Positions 39,338-51,779 of a stretch of 64,000 nt of DNA are shown piece by piece; position 1 is the stretch's first letter, and the number at the start of each line of letters is the position of its first letter. The stretch is from Sphagnum magellanicum (lineage: Eukaryota > Streptophyta > Sphagnopsida > Sphagnales > Sphagnaceae). The notes below the pieces were generated by a model that saw nothing but the letters and a program-made list of their open reading frames with translations, did no database searches and was not told the origin of the DNA. The translations under genes were made by a program, and so were the position numbers. The stretch covers positions 3,425,349-3,489,348 of the forward strand of contig CM038918.1 in the NCBI GenBank assembly GCA_021904315.1. The letters run 5' to 3'.

Positions 39338-39792
39338 ACCTAAGCTTACATAGGTCACTAGGCATAGGAGAGCAAGGATGTGTACACCTAAAGGTCCCTC
39401 CCTCTCTTAAGGAGTAGGCCTATTCTCAAGGCCTATGCTTACATAGGTCACTAGGCATAGGAGAGCAAGGATGTGTACACCTAAAGATCCTTCCCTTTCA
39501 TAAGGAGTAGGCCTATTCTCAAGGCCTATGCTTACATAGGTCACTAGGCATAGGAGAGCAAGGATGTGTACACCTAAAGATTCCTCCCTCTCTTAAGGAG
39601 TAGGCCTATTCGCAAAGCCTAAGCTTACATAGGTCACTAGGCTAGGAGAGCAAGGTTTTGTACACCTAAAAATCCCTCCCTCTCTTAAGGAGTAGGCCTA
39701 TTCTCAAGGCCTATGCTTACATAGGTCACTCGGCATAGGAGAGTGAGGATTCCTACACCTAAAAAGATCCCTCCCTCTCTTAAGGAGTACTC
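39338..39792 (+). repeat. Tandem array of five 92-93-bp units
   Basis: Units share CTTACATAGGTCACT, AGGAGAGCAAGGAT, TACACCTAAA, CCTCCCTCTCTTAAGGAGTA and AGGCCTATTCTCAAGGCCTA. CTTACATAGG recurs at 39345, 39438, 39531, 39624 and 39716. Each unit has a small inverted repeat (CCTATGC and GGCATAGG). The array is followed by a degenerate (ACT)n run at about 39828-39855. Confidence 0.95.
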
Positions 39793-41449
39793 AGTAGGCC
39801 AACTATCCGAAGATTATTTGCCTATTATTACTACTACTACTACAACTACTACTACTTATACCCACTTAATTTTGGCAACTTTGAGTTTTTATTTTTGGCC
39901 AATGCCAAATTTTTTTTGTAGAATGCCAAATTTTATGAGGCCTGGGTTAAAGACATGGAAAACCGGGGAAAAAAAAACAAACAAACTTATACCTAGTCTA
40001 GAGCTATGTACAAAAACAGCAAATAAAAGCACCCAACTAATGAAACTTTAGCTGCAACTGAGTAGCCTCGGGTGAACCAGCACCTAAACTGGTAAGTACC
40101 ATGGTTAAAAGCCGAAATTTTTTGAGGTTATGTCTAGCCATGGTAAACATCTCATCCTAAGATTAAATCAAGGTCTCTGAGTCCAAATTTAACATTTCCT
40201 GGGTTGTTTAAGAGACATGACTGGTTACTACCCTGGCTGGCCCAACTGAGTAATACTTATTATAAGATCCTCAACTCCTCACATACCACAAGTACATACT
40301 CAAGTATTAATGCATGTAGAATGATATTGAATATTAACTGGTTAATATGGGCTGTCACTATGGAAGGTATGTTGTCAAGTTACAGAATACGTTTCGTAGG
40401 GAACTGTATCGTGAAGAGCACGCCAAATATGACATTGTCATACTGAAGTAAATTGTCAAAGTGTAAACTGTTTCTTTTTTGTCCTTTTGTGCTGCAGAAC
40501 TTCTCCATTGTCCAACTTGCACTTAGAGATCCAAATCCAGTGCCAAGGATGCTGAATTTGAAATCAAATATCTAATAATACTTTCCAAAATACCTGATGA
40601 AGAAGAAAACAAAACCACCCAGCAATTTTATTTTATTAAGAAGAATAAGAATTTGCATTCACGTGTATCCTTGCATCACACAAAGAGACTTTTTGTGTGT
40701 ACTTTTAATGGTAAGTTGCAAGTTGCAACCTAGTGAAGTCTGTGCACAAACAAACAAGGAACTTTCCAACACGTAAGTTGTAACGGGTATTGAGGAGTCA
40801 AGAGTTGTTCCTGGCCAGCAAATGGGCTTCCAAAATTCATTTGTGTAGTGCTATTTCCCAGGGTGGGGGCATTCCATTAGGATGAGGCAGTGGCCAAGAT
40901 TGATCCCACATTTTGGGAATGTCTCCCACCAGAAGTGCATCACAAGATGAACATTATCATCAACTTACATGTAAAAGATAAATAGTTCATGAGGTTAAGA
41001 GGGAAAGGATTTTTAATTCATTTATAGTTTACTAAAATTGTATGTGAGAGGGAGAGGATTTTTAATTCATTTATAGTTGATTAAAATTGTATGAAGATAC
41101 TTTCCATTCCAATGGATTAAAAATTTTGGAACTATAAATGGTATCAAATTTTTCCTCCTCACGTGCCTTGTTCAGCTTCCTTGTAGTTGAAGCTTTTCTA
41201 AGGTTGAATTATGCTTTGCAAAGCTGTCACATGATAAAAACATACAAACACATGATTCTTAAGCTTTCAATAAAGTTATTCACAAAGTCAATAAATTCCA
41301 AGCATAAAACCCAAGGTTTTCATTGAACCTGAGGATGACACTCAAAGTGCAAGATGGGATTGCACCTAAGGGAAATAACATGGAAAGTCAAATTTCTTCT
41401 TCAACTCAAGATAACTTGAGTTTTCTCCAATCTTCTTTTTTTGCCTATG
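39793..41449. other. Spacer with short duplications
   Basis: At 40985-41095 a segment of about 55 bp containing GGATTTTTAATTCATTTATAG is repeated in tandem. At 40446-40577 a well-formed acceptor (pyrimidine tract, then TGCTGCAG at 40491-40498) precedes 24 open codons, but no upstream exon could be matched. No gene is called. Confidence 0.35.
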
Positions 41450-42360
41450 TCTAGTGTCTATCTAATGGCTTAGGTTATGAGAGACTTAAGAGCTACTTAG
41501 GGGATTATACAAAGTCTATTTAAAAGCCTACATAGGTTATGGGATACCTAAAGGATTACACAAAGACCTACCTAAGAGGTTAGTTAGGGATTTCCTAGGT
41601 TAGGGAATTACCCAAAAAAATATTTAAGGAGCTACTGAAGGATAACTCATAGTGCAAAAAGGGGTTACATAGCTTTCCCTAGGGTTATCCAAGATCCAAC
41701 AATCGGGGCTATCAAAAGCTTACATAAAGAACTACATAATGCCCACCTATAGGATTTAAGGACTACCTAGAGAGACACCTAGATGCCTACTTAGGTTATG
41801 GGATACCTAAGGCTTACTTATGAAGTTACATAAGGCATATTTATGAGGCTACGTAAGGACTACTTATATAAACACCTAGGGGTTCACCTAGGTTATGGGA
41901 TATTTAAGCGGCTCGGACTATTTAAGGGGTTGCATAGAATTTACCTACAAGGTTAGATAGGGATTTTTTAGATTGGGGGATACCAAAAGGGCTAGGGCTA
42001 TTTTGGGGGTTACATAAAATTTATGTATGGGGCTAGCTAGGGATTTTTTAGGTCAGGGGATACATAAGGGTTATTTAAGAGGCTACATATGACTAATTCA
42101 TAATGCAAGAAAGGGCTACACAATGCTTGTTTAGGGATTACATAATGGGTTATCGAAGGAAATACCTAAGAGTTGTCTAAGGGACTACTTAATGTTTAGT
42201 CATAACCCTTTCTGTAGCCCTTCAAATAATCTTTAAGTTTTCCTTGGGTTAAATAGGTCTTTAAATAGCCCCTATGTAACATTTGAAGTAGTCCTTATGT
42301 AACTCATCATGTAAGTTTTTGGTAGCCCTTATTTCACATAATTTTAAAGTTTTATGTAAA
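41450..42360. repeat. Highly diverged tandem repeat with an inverted flank
   Basis: The plus strand repeats, with much variation, phrases such as CCTAGGTTATGGGATACCTAAG, GGGGTTACATA and GGCTACNTAAGG for about 750 bp. From about 42195 to 42340 the same phrases appear as reverse complements (CTTATGTAACNC, TAGCCC-TA, AACCCTTT), so the block is bordered by an inverted part. It is an old satellite-like array or a foldback element and has no coding content. Confidence 0.75.
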
Positions 42361-43790
42361 CCTTAAAATAGACAATGTTTAAAAAGCTATTTAAAAATTA
42401 AATTAAAAAAATTGATAAATGTTTTTAGAAGATTATCAAATATAAACTCATAAAAAGTTTAGTTGATAAAACCTTTTAAAAGGTTGATGATCTTCTCAAA
42501 GGTTTTATTCCATAATAATTAAATTTAAAAAAAAAAACCATCACCTTTCAATCTGACAATGCAAGTTATGACATTCGTACTTGTAATTTATTTCATATTT
42601 AACTTACATCATGTTTTATTCAATTAATAAAAAAAATTAGTTTTTATTCATTGTTAATTTATTTATTTGTTAACTTCAATTTTTTAAAATTACATTTTGA
42701 TTTTGTCCTTAACAATAACATCTAAATAAATTTTTAATTAGTTAACCCCCTAATTTATGTGGTAATAACCAAAGTAGACTATAATATATTATAATAAAAA
42801 CTACAATGATCACTTTGGATGTTCATCCTTACTTTTGACAAATGGTCCTCACAATATAATCATCTTTTATTGACAATTCATTAACAATATAAATTGATTA
42901 CTTATGAGACATGATTATAATTGAATCCCATATTATGTCTTTGCATTCTTATTTTAACATAACAGTCCTAATGATATCAATCAATGGTATCAATAAGAAA
43001 TTTGGATAGACCAACTTCTGAACATTTCATTCAATACTCAACCTCAAGTTAATTTTAGATTGCCTCTAAACTAGTTTTCAAAAACCATCATTGAGCTCAC
43101 ATATGTAATCAAGACATTTAAAAGACCTTATACATTTCCATAATTAGCATTGATATAAAGTACAATAACTATACAAATATTTTGATAATATACATAACAG
43201 TATTTTCGGTACCTTTTTTCATCCGAGAAGCAATCCCAGTGTCCACAACTCAAATTGCATTAAATTTGGTGCTGTTGAAATGGGCATCCTGAAAATATTC
43301 AACTAATTGCATAATTATGTCCAGAATTTGCACACATTTTACAAAACAATTCATAGATTTTTGACACTTCCATGCCTACATTTGTTTGCATGCAAAAAGA
43401 CTTCTATAATCTGTGACCAGGAGCAACAGGGAAACACAATGTGTCATCATCCCTGTGGTACGATCAAGCATGGTCCTGACAGCATTTCCATGACAACTAC
43501 TGCAATCCTAGGAAAGTGGTCTCTACTTTTGGATTACAAAAACAGAGGCAAAAGTCTCCACTCATGAACTCACAGAGGTATAACTGAAGATTGAACTTGG
43601 AAAACTGGGCTTTTGAAATGACCTATATCTGCACATATAGATTAGAGAAACTGAGGTTAAACAGCAGAGGAGGATCTGAACCATGATGGACTAAAGAGGG
43701 AATACTGACAACCCATGAGCAGATCAGAGTTTTTTTCCTCTTCAGCCAGTGATTGTCCAGAAACCCAAACATGAATCTTTTTGAAGAGAT
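42361..43790. other. AT-rich spacer and 3' flank of FKBP12
   Basis: No gene before the FKBP12 stop codon. The last few hundred bases will include the FKBP12 3' UTR. Confidence 0.4.
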
Positions 43791-45553
43791 CTATGCAATA
43801 CTGATAACCTCAACTTCAAAGACAAGCACAGAGTTGGGGTGGATTCCCCAAGCTGGAAAACCACTTGCTCCATATGCATAGTCTGGGGAGCACTGCCAAT
43901 TCAACAAAACACCAGTGGGGATGAAATCATCACCACCCAAGCTTTGAAATGAAAACCAAATTCAAAAGCCAACAGAGACAAAGCAGTCTCACCTTATGGT
44001 TTCACTGATATGTATGTCCCCAAACAAACGTGACAGATAGACCTCAAAATTGTTCACAGCAACTTGGACTAGAGATATGGTGCTTTGGTATTGTCAGTGC
44101 ACCATCATCCCAACACCATGGAACAAACCCCTTACAACTTGAAGAACTTAATAGCTAAGATGATCAGCTACAGTGTTTGTGTACCACTGTGTTTGCTTGG
44201 TAAGTCATTTACACTTTACAAAAAGCTGAGCTTTGACTTCATGTTTATGAAAACCAAAACTATCTCAAATGGGTACTCATGCAAGGTGAAGACTAACCTT
44301 GAGGCGTGCTATTTCACCCAGTTGCATGCCCATTACACCCTCATCCCAACCTGTTGTCAAAAGGAACAAATTAGAAATTTCAGAACAGTTTCCTTCCCAC
44401 AGCATAGTATTCTCCCGAAAGCAGGTGTAGGTTATAAATTAGGTTCTACCCTAACCATAACCCTTGAAAAATCCATTACAGAGAGCTCTGGACAATGGAC
44501 ACATCATTGTTGAACAGGCAAAATCCCAATGAGGTGCACATAATTCAGAAGTCCCAGAACCATGTTTTTGCCTTGAAACATGTCAGATCAAACATCCTTT
44601 TGGTGGTGTTACCTTTGATCACTTGTCCCAATCCTATCTTGAACTTGAATGGTTGTTGCCCTGGATCCTTGGTGCTGCAATTCAAATAGCATGAGCACAG
44701 GACAACAAAAGCAAGAGACCAACAGAACAAGAACAAGAACAAGGGTAACAAAATAAAGTAGGGGAAGGACAGAGTGTCTGCGCTCAACCTAGACAACTAC
44801 AGGCAACCTCCAACACCTGCAATTACACAAAGTTGGGTTCTTGCCCAATCCCCCCAGCACATAGATCAACAGCAACAGCTCACCCAGGAGTTACATACAC
44901 TCCATAGAACTTGGTTGGCATCTATGGTGCACCTAGAGGGATTGAAACAACACACTCTATGAGCTCCACACTCCACCAAGAAAACATCACAGAAACACAC
45001 AAACAAACAATCCTTCCCACACAAACAAATCCTTCCGCGGGTCTGGACATGGGCTATGCACATCCCTGTTTGATCACACATACCTCCAAAACTTCTGGGA
45101 GAGGTCCCTATTCTTGCCTGGAGATGCCACACACACACATCCCCCCTCACATCGCAACTCCATCAGATATTCAGTCCAATCCAGGAGATTCCACAAAGAG
45201 ATCTAGGCTAAAGACAATCCTTCAACTCCTACAAAGAAACCAGTCTAGAAACTATATAACACAAATTTGTCATGGCAAGTGAAGAGTGTACAATCCCTAC
45301 TACATCTGTTGTATTTGCTCCCGCTGTAAGCCATAGCCATAAAGCAGACCACCAACAACTAGACTCAGGAAAGTCCTCTCCATTCTCCCCTTCAAAGGAA
45401 ACCGACAGTTCTTAGATGGTGAAGGGGGGGAAAAAAAAACCAGAGAAAGGAAGGAAACCACCCACCGAATCCTGTACACTGCACTGTAACAGTCTGGCCA
45501 CGAGTCGGCTTGGCTCCTGTGCCTGGTCGAATCAGCTCCTTCTCGATCCCCAT
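43791..45553 (-). CDS. FKBP12: FKBP12-type peptidyl-prolyl isomerase
   Basis: Five exons on the minus strand: 45553-45466, 45117-45084, 44674-44613, 44350-44298 and 43892-43791. All are GT-AG and in phase (1, 2, 1, 0). The product is 112 aa, exactly the usual length of plant FKBP12. The whole protein is one FK506-binding domain: the start MGIEKELIRPGTGAKP, the core GQVIKGWDEGVMGM and the end SPDYAYGASGFPAWGI followed by NSVLVFEVEV. It catalyses cis-trans isomerisation of prolyl bonds and in plants can bind the TOR kinase through the drug rapamycin, depending on the species. Cys26 and Cys80, which form a disulfide in plant FKBP12, are both present. The exons are too short to stand out as open frames, so the model rests on phase and on the near-complete family match. 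Confidence 0.97.
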
Positions 45554-47262
45554 CTCTGCACAACCCCTAACCGCTGCTGTGTTGCGGAAACTTTCAAGGT
45601 GATGGGTGGTGCGTTTAAGGCGTCTTCCAGGTGATGGGTCTTATGCTTTTGGCGTCTGCGAGGCGACGGGTGCTAGTTACTCTATTCTTCAGTCTAGTGT
45701 TCTCGAGAATTATATACCATCAAGGTGCACTGTAGGATTTAGGGTTTGGAGCATTTGAACAGGAAGGTTACTGTCTTTTCCCATTGAAAACTTCTCCTTC
45801 TTCTCCCTCTTCTTTTCCTGTTCTTTTTACCCTTTTTCCACAGAAACTTGAAGAACCTGCCATCATCAAGCTCCCTTCAACAAACTGTGTTTGAACACAA
45901 GACAAAGTCAATATGGACTCCATATCCCTCCAATCATATGGAGTATGGGGTTTTGCAAATCTGGGGTTTTGGTTTTCAGATTTGACAATAATGTGGGAAG
46001 TGAGCATTTCAGCAACAGATTTTCACATAAAGTCAACTAGGGATGATGGCCAGCGAGTGTACATTATTGAGACAGAAAATAACAGGTCACAGAAGACAGA
46101 AGAACAATTCTCTGTTCTTAGTTTTTCCAGTGAGAAATTCCAATTTCAGCATCTCCTCTCTTTTATTCTACTGCAGCAACTACTTCATCTTTGCAGTAAT
46201 CTGCATTGCACAAAGAAGAACATCTGTAATCATCTGTTGTATTTCTAGACACTAAATGGGAAATACAAATCCAAGGCAAGACTGAGTTGTCAGCCAACAT
46301 TGTCATGCAATTCATATCATAAATGTCTAAGGCTGATGAACTCAGCGTCTGCATTGTTCAACTCTTGTTATCATCTGATCACCTCTCTCCTCAGGTTCAA
46401 CCTGAATTTCACAAATTTCCACATCCAAAGACGAAATGCACATTCTGATTACCAAGGACCCTGCCCATCAACACCCGATTTAGACATTTCCATAAGTGTC
46501 TAGAATTTGATCACTTGTGGGTATTGATCATCTGCACAAGTATGGCTGTGTTGTGGCTTTGTGATCTCAATAAAAGAAACAACACATGACAGAGCCCAAA
46601 TAACAGAGTTTCTGATGAACCTGAAATAGGTTCTGAGCCAAACCCCAGAGCCAAAACCAAGACCCACAATCACAATGTCCCTGATGAATCTGAGTCCAGA
46701 CCAGACTGGAGCCTACACTGAAACCACACCTAGAGGAACCCAAGGAGAGCATTGGAGACTCTCTGGACAGCCTACAATGAATGAGAAAAATGAAGCTTGG
46801 ATTATGCGTTTGTGGCTATGCAGGTACATAGCACAGTTGAATACTTAGCAAAGGTTTGGCCAGATATTAAATGTGTGTAGTCCAATCACAGAGATTCCTG
46901 CACTAAATCAGATGCCACAAAATGCTGTGTTGAAGAGAGCGCAGGAGAACATGGTGGCAGAGGAGCAAGGAGAATGGATCAAACACAAGTACTTCATATT
47001 GTGTTTATGACAGGAGAAACTCCAGATGCATGGAATACACCGAGCTACAAATTGTGCAATTGTATAACATGAAGAATAATTTACACAGGTTTGAAACAAT
47101 CTAAATAAATCAACTAGAAAAAATTGCAATCAGAAAAACTGCTCAGCATCATGAAGATGTCCATTTGAGGAACCCAACAGTGAGATGCTGTGGCTTTTGC
47201 AGTCACAAATATTAGGGGACTTTGTCACATAGAGCTGGAAGCTATCAGATCATGAAATCATT
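45554..47262. promoter_or_regulatory. FKBP12 upstream region and 3' flank of the SdpI-like gene
   Basis: About 50-120 bp upstream of the FKBP12 start, 45597-45670 holds two to three imperfect units of AGGTGATGGGT with GGCGTCT, a GC-rich promoter-proximal repeat. Beyond it several short frames exist, including a start-less membrane-like one at 46500-46712 (-), but none links to a gene. Confidence 0.4.
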
Positions 47263-49383
47263 CTAAGGGTCTGTTTGTTGCAGTGAGGCCTGATTCACAA
47301 GTGCTTGATCTGGTCCAGAATGTTGGGAATAAGCATACGAGACTCCCCACATGGCCACAAAGGGACCTAGCAAACATATGAGGAACACCAACAACAAAGG
47401 CCAGCCTATGGGCACCAGCCAAGCACAGAGAAACAAAGTTTCTCCAGCCATAGAAAAGATCCTGCCTGCAAAAAAGATCAAAGTTCATTCCATGGGTCAG
47501 TCAGTCAGTCCCTGGTCCAATCAGTCAGTGTCCCTGTTTTCGATTTCAAATTTTTTCAATGAAACATCAGTAACAGCATCCCTCTTCAATGATGAACACA
47601 CAACAGCAATGCAAGATGGAAGATCAATGGCTATGTAATCACTCTCCTATGGTCACAGCTATACATGTTCATCAAATGAAGAGAGCTTCAGAAACCCATA
47701 GAAAATTTCCAACAAGGTTTGCAGGACACGCAGACTAACTTGCAATGAAGTAGACATTACTCCAATAGCTGCTGTTTGTTGTTTCCCATGGTGCAATCAA
47801 GCAGAGCAAAATATTTGGCTCCAGTTTCTGCACCCAAGAAGAACACACAAGTTAGACTCAGGGCCACAGCTTCCACAGCAACCCATACTAGCCACTAGTC
47901 ATGTAAGCTTCTGTTCTTTTCCATCTGCAAAACTTCACTGAGACCGAGAGAGAGAGACACAGAGAGAGAGATGTTTCCCCAATTGTCTAATTAAGGTTCT
48001 GTTACAGATCCAGCACATAGAGACAGAGAGGCTGCAGTTTGGCAGAAAGCATTTAGATTTGTTTCAGTTGGATGACTTTCGGTTTTGCATTCATCTTTCC
48101 ACAGTTTTGGAGGTTGTTAACAGCTACTGAAATTTGGCAGAGAACAAGACAGACATTACAGGGAGTCTATTTGCAAGTGCAGACTTTCGTACCAGGATGA
48201 TTTTGCCAAACCAGAAGAGGAGCCAAACAGCAACAGTAGCCACAAATAATCGAGCACCCAAATCATGTGTCTCACTCATGGCTGCAGGAACAATGGTGAA
48301 GCTCTGGACAGTGAACAGAAACAGAGCTGGAAGCAGGATGAACTGTGAGAGCATGTACTTCGACTCTTCTCTGCAATCATGAACACAAAATCTTAGGGGG
48401 TAAACACTAGACACAGTCTTCACTACACTGTTCCACCAGAGAGAAGATGAACAAGAAGAAGAAGATAAAGAATGTCAAAGCCTATTGAACAAAGGATCTC
48501 TTGAATTCCACCAAAAGCTGCTGTGGAATTTTGTGTGGAAACAATTCTCTATAGTTTCTCAATCAGCTCATCAGGATCATTCTTTGCACTGGCAATTCTC
48601 TCTGCCTTGCCAATTTTGGTTCTTTCTATCTCTGTCATACCCCTTTGTTTTCCCAATGTTGGGCTCCCTCATCTGCTGCTCAAGACTGCCAAAACAAGCC
48701 CAGTTCCAGAGATGGGTTGTTGTTTTCAAAGTATTGAAATGCTCATCTGCTGCTCAAGACTGGCAAACGAGCCTGGTTCCATTAGGGTTTGGGTTTAGGA
48801 TCCATGGATGCTCACCCGTGGTTTTTGATGTTTCCGTCCTGGAGACTGAGGATCAGGTACAAGCTGCAAGGGACCAGCAATGTGAGCACAGGGAGCAACA
48901 GAAGGCCAAGCCATCGCGGCACCCACAACAACGGATGCGCTGCACAGACATACACAGGTAATCAAATGTTTTTGTTGCTACACCTATCTTTCCCCGTTTG
49001 AATTCCTCAACCCAATTGTGCGTTTCTTTCTCCACAAACTTTTACAAACGAATCTCCAACACCCAATTCACGATTGCAAGAGTGTTTCTCGTGAAACCCA
49101 TCTAGCTGAACATCAGCATGGTCATTGTTCACTGGCGCAAAAACGACGAGAAATTCTTCAATAGCTAACAAAAATGAAATGGGGATCAGGAGGAAGAGGA
49201 GGAGGAGATGAAAATGGAGTGATGATGACGCAGAAGAGTTAGAGTACCGTGTAAGTTCCACCAGAGAGGGACATGGGCAGGTGTCTTGTGCCAGTCAATA
49301 GCTGCAAGGCTCACACTGAGCGCTGCCAGAACACCTGACAGAAACAGAGTATGCTGAAACACCCTTATATGTGTTTGTGTCAT
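47263..49383 (-). CDS. SdpI/DUF1648-family multi-pass membrane protein, 5 exons
   Basis: Exons are 49383-49248, 48939-48816, 48370-48193, 47827-47740 and 47465-47263. Every junction is GT-AG and the phases fit (1, 2, 0, 1), giving 242 aa. About six membrane helices are predicted (near residues 13-29, 55-76, 95-115, 128-146, 181-196 and 198-218). After helix 1 comes TPAHVPLWWNLH, like the P..VP.HWN motif of DUF1648. After helix 4 comes KLEPN, then IAPWE and a Trp-containing helix start with an alanine-glycine pair, like the K-KPN/GIRTPWT...W...AG block that defines bacterial SdpI proteins. B. subtilis SdpI (207 aa) is a membrane immunity protein and signal receptor; the plant role is unknown. 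The 5' leader is purine-rich, and the first in-frame ATG was chosen. The gene model is firm; the family call rests on motif pattern. Confidence 0.75.
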
Positions 49384-51779
49384 CTCTCTCTCGATCTCTT
49401 TCTCTCTGTGTGTTTCTCGGTTTCTCTGTTTCAATGTCAGAATATGTGTCTGTATGTGTGTGGGTGTGCGTGTGCGTGTGGGTGTCTCTCTGTTTCACTG
49501 TTTCTTGGTTTCTCTGTTCGATGTCAGAGAGGGGAAGATGTTAGAGGTGCAAGCACAAGGACGACACACATCATGCTCTTTGTATCCAGTACGTGAATGC
49601 CACTACCAGTGTTGTTGTTGGCGTGGAATTTGTACTTGAATCAATGTGATTCTGAGTGCCATGTGAAATGCAATAAACCTGGAGCAATTTTATCCCTTTC
49701 GACAGCAGCAGAAGAGTTTAAGGAACTTGGAGCAAGATTCTTCCTTAACTTGTGGAACAATCAAGTCAAGGAACTACCACATGTGGGTTACATCAAACAA
49801 AAAACGTGATTTGTAAGATCAAGAGCAGCAACTTCCTTCCCAAATTCACCTCTGCTAAGTACCTACATGCATTCACTCCAGCAAGCAAATTCTAGGAAAA
49901 ATTTCTCATCAGCTCCTTTACCTACAACTAGTGAATATATCCCCTAGTAACCTAGCAGGTTTGGCACTAAATAATTATCAGAAAAAAAAAAAACTCAGGA
50001 CTTTTGAGAAATTGTTAAGATGTACACTGTACATAATAAATAAAAAAGTACAGCTTAATAAAAAAATTATGTCCAAATCTTCAGAGAAAATAGAGAAATC
50101 CGTAATTTCACCCCCTAACCCCTCTTTCAGTGGTATCTGTAAAGTAAGGAAATTTTATTAAAACTCAGTACGAAAATGCTGTAACTCAGCATTTAATGCA
50201 CACCGTTCGAGAGGAATATTACAGTGGCTGTAGAGGTAGGAGCAGTGAAAATATATGTAGCACCAGTGGAGGAGGCACTCAGGAAAAAAGAAAGACATGG
50301 TGAAACTCAGAAGTTTCACCCTGCCTTCCTTTCTAGTGAACTTTTCTTGCAAGGTTTTTTTGAGTCTCATCACGATGTTTATGACGAAACTCAGGGTACT
50401 GGTGCTGAACTTGGCAGGCTTCTAGGATACCTATATATCTCTATGCACCTATTTTTTCTTGGTGCACAAGAAACCCAACTGAAGAAACAAACAGCAAGAG
50501 ATCATCATGGAAGGAAACAAGGCATCACAAACAGGGTGGGGCCCTGCCAATAGATAAGATGTTGTGCATCTATCTACTGTGTCCACACTCTGAACACCAA
50601 AAAATCCATTAAATACTTTCACCAAAAAAACTGGTTCCCCTTAATGTGAAATCAGTTCTAATGAGGTAAAATTTCCAAAAGTTGGATCCAATGTGATAGT
50701 CCCTGTCCCTGTGTGGGCAAGACCCAACAAAAGTGCGCAAGAGAGACAAACAGAACTAAACAGGGGATCTGATAAAAGGCCATACATAATCCCCTTCTCT
50801 TTTCTTGTTATGATGAAAGAAAGTTGGGGAAGATGTATACATGTGTTTGTAGTCAAGTGCGGATCACAAGTCTGAAAATGTCAATAGCGTCTTTCATCAT
50901 CATCATCCCTCCTGCTTGATTTTCTTCTCCTTTCCTTCTGCAAACAAAGAGAGGAAAAGAAGAGAGGTCAATGATTCTTTCTTACTTACCCATTTTCTTG
51001 AATGTTGATCATCCTACTCTTCTCATGTTTGTCCAAAATTGTCATCCAGGTTTTCGATCCTCAATGCTGAAGATCATCTAGTATTTGGGCCAGTTTGGCA
51101 ACCCATTGTTGAGTATTTAATTAATTTTCAAAAACTCAATTTCACTCTCATATTTTAATTATTTTTATATTTGACAAAAGTTGAGATATTAATTAGCAAA
51201 TTGATAGAGGTTCAGGATTAATTAGTTACAAACTAATGCAAATTACATTTTTATGAAGTTTTAAAAAGGTTGAGTAATTTACTTTTAGGCAACGAAAGAG
51301 TCATTATTATTTTCTCTCATCAAGTAGGGATTCAAAAGAAATTTTTTTGGGAGACACCCTTCAACTAAGATGGATATTCTTTCTTCTTTTTTTCTTTTTG
51401 GGCACAAAGGAAGACAAACTTCATCCTGAAAAGAGAAGGAACACAAATCAAAGAATGAACCCAAGCAAACTGAACCTAACAATGTAATGAATTTATCACA
51501 TAATGACACACAACCTAGGTAACTAGTAGCATCATGTAATTCTAAGACCACCATGGGAGCAAAAAGTAAAATGAACCCCCAGTAGGAATCAAACTCAACA
51601 AAAGAAAAACTTTTCATCAGCTTCTTTGGGAGCCTCAATAATCAAATTGGGTGTTCAACTCCACTCAATCCTAGCATATTCAATCATACCTTGGCTAATC
51701 AAATCTCTAACCTAATGCTTTCTAAGCTTCTAATGCTTGAAAACTTTGTTATTACTAATCCATCCAAATAATCCAAAGC
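49384..51779. other. 5' flank of the SdpI-like gene and spacer
   Basis: 49384-49530 is a CA/GA-rich (coding-strand) simple-sequence leader. 49540-50900 is of mixed composition with open frames up to 109 codons (50224-50553) that start without ATG and show no motif. 51285-51638 (-) is open for 117 codons but also lacks a proper start. No gene is called. Confidence 0.35.

Noticed and set aside
39338..39792. CRISPR-like array
   Set aside because: Units are contiguous 92-93-bp copies without unique spacers in a eukaryotic genome; this is an ordinary tandem repeat.
39743..40051. 102-codon frame with a threonine run
   Set aside because: It is made of the end of the 92-bp tandem array plus an (ACT)n microsatellite.
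44085..44513. 142-codon open frame on the plus strand
   Set aside because: It overlaps FKBP12 exon 44298-44350 and its introns on the other strand, starts in an intron and shows no domain.
46500..46712. 70-codon minus-strand frame with two membrane-like stretches (RDIVIVGLGFGSGVWL)
   Set aside because: It has no start codon, is preceded by a stop and a possible acceptor, and has no matching upstream exon; the length is within chance expectation.
50224..50553. 109-codon plus-strand frame
   Set aside because: Begins with GTG, has no recognisable domain, and no splice sites link it to other exons.
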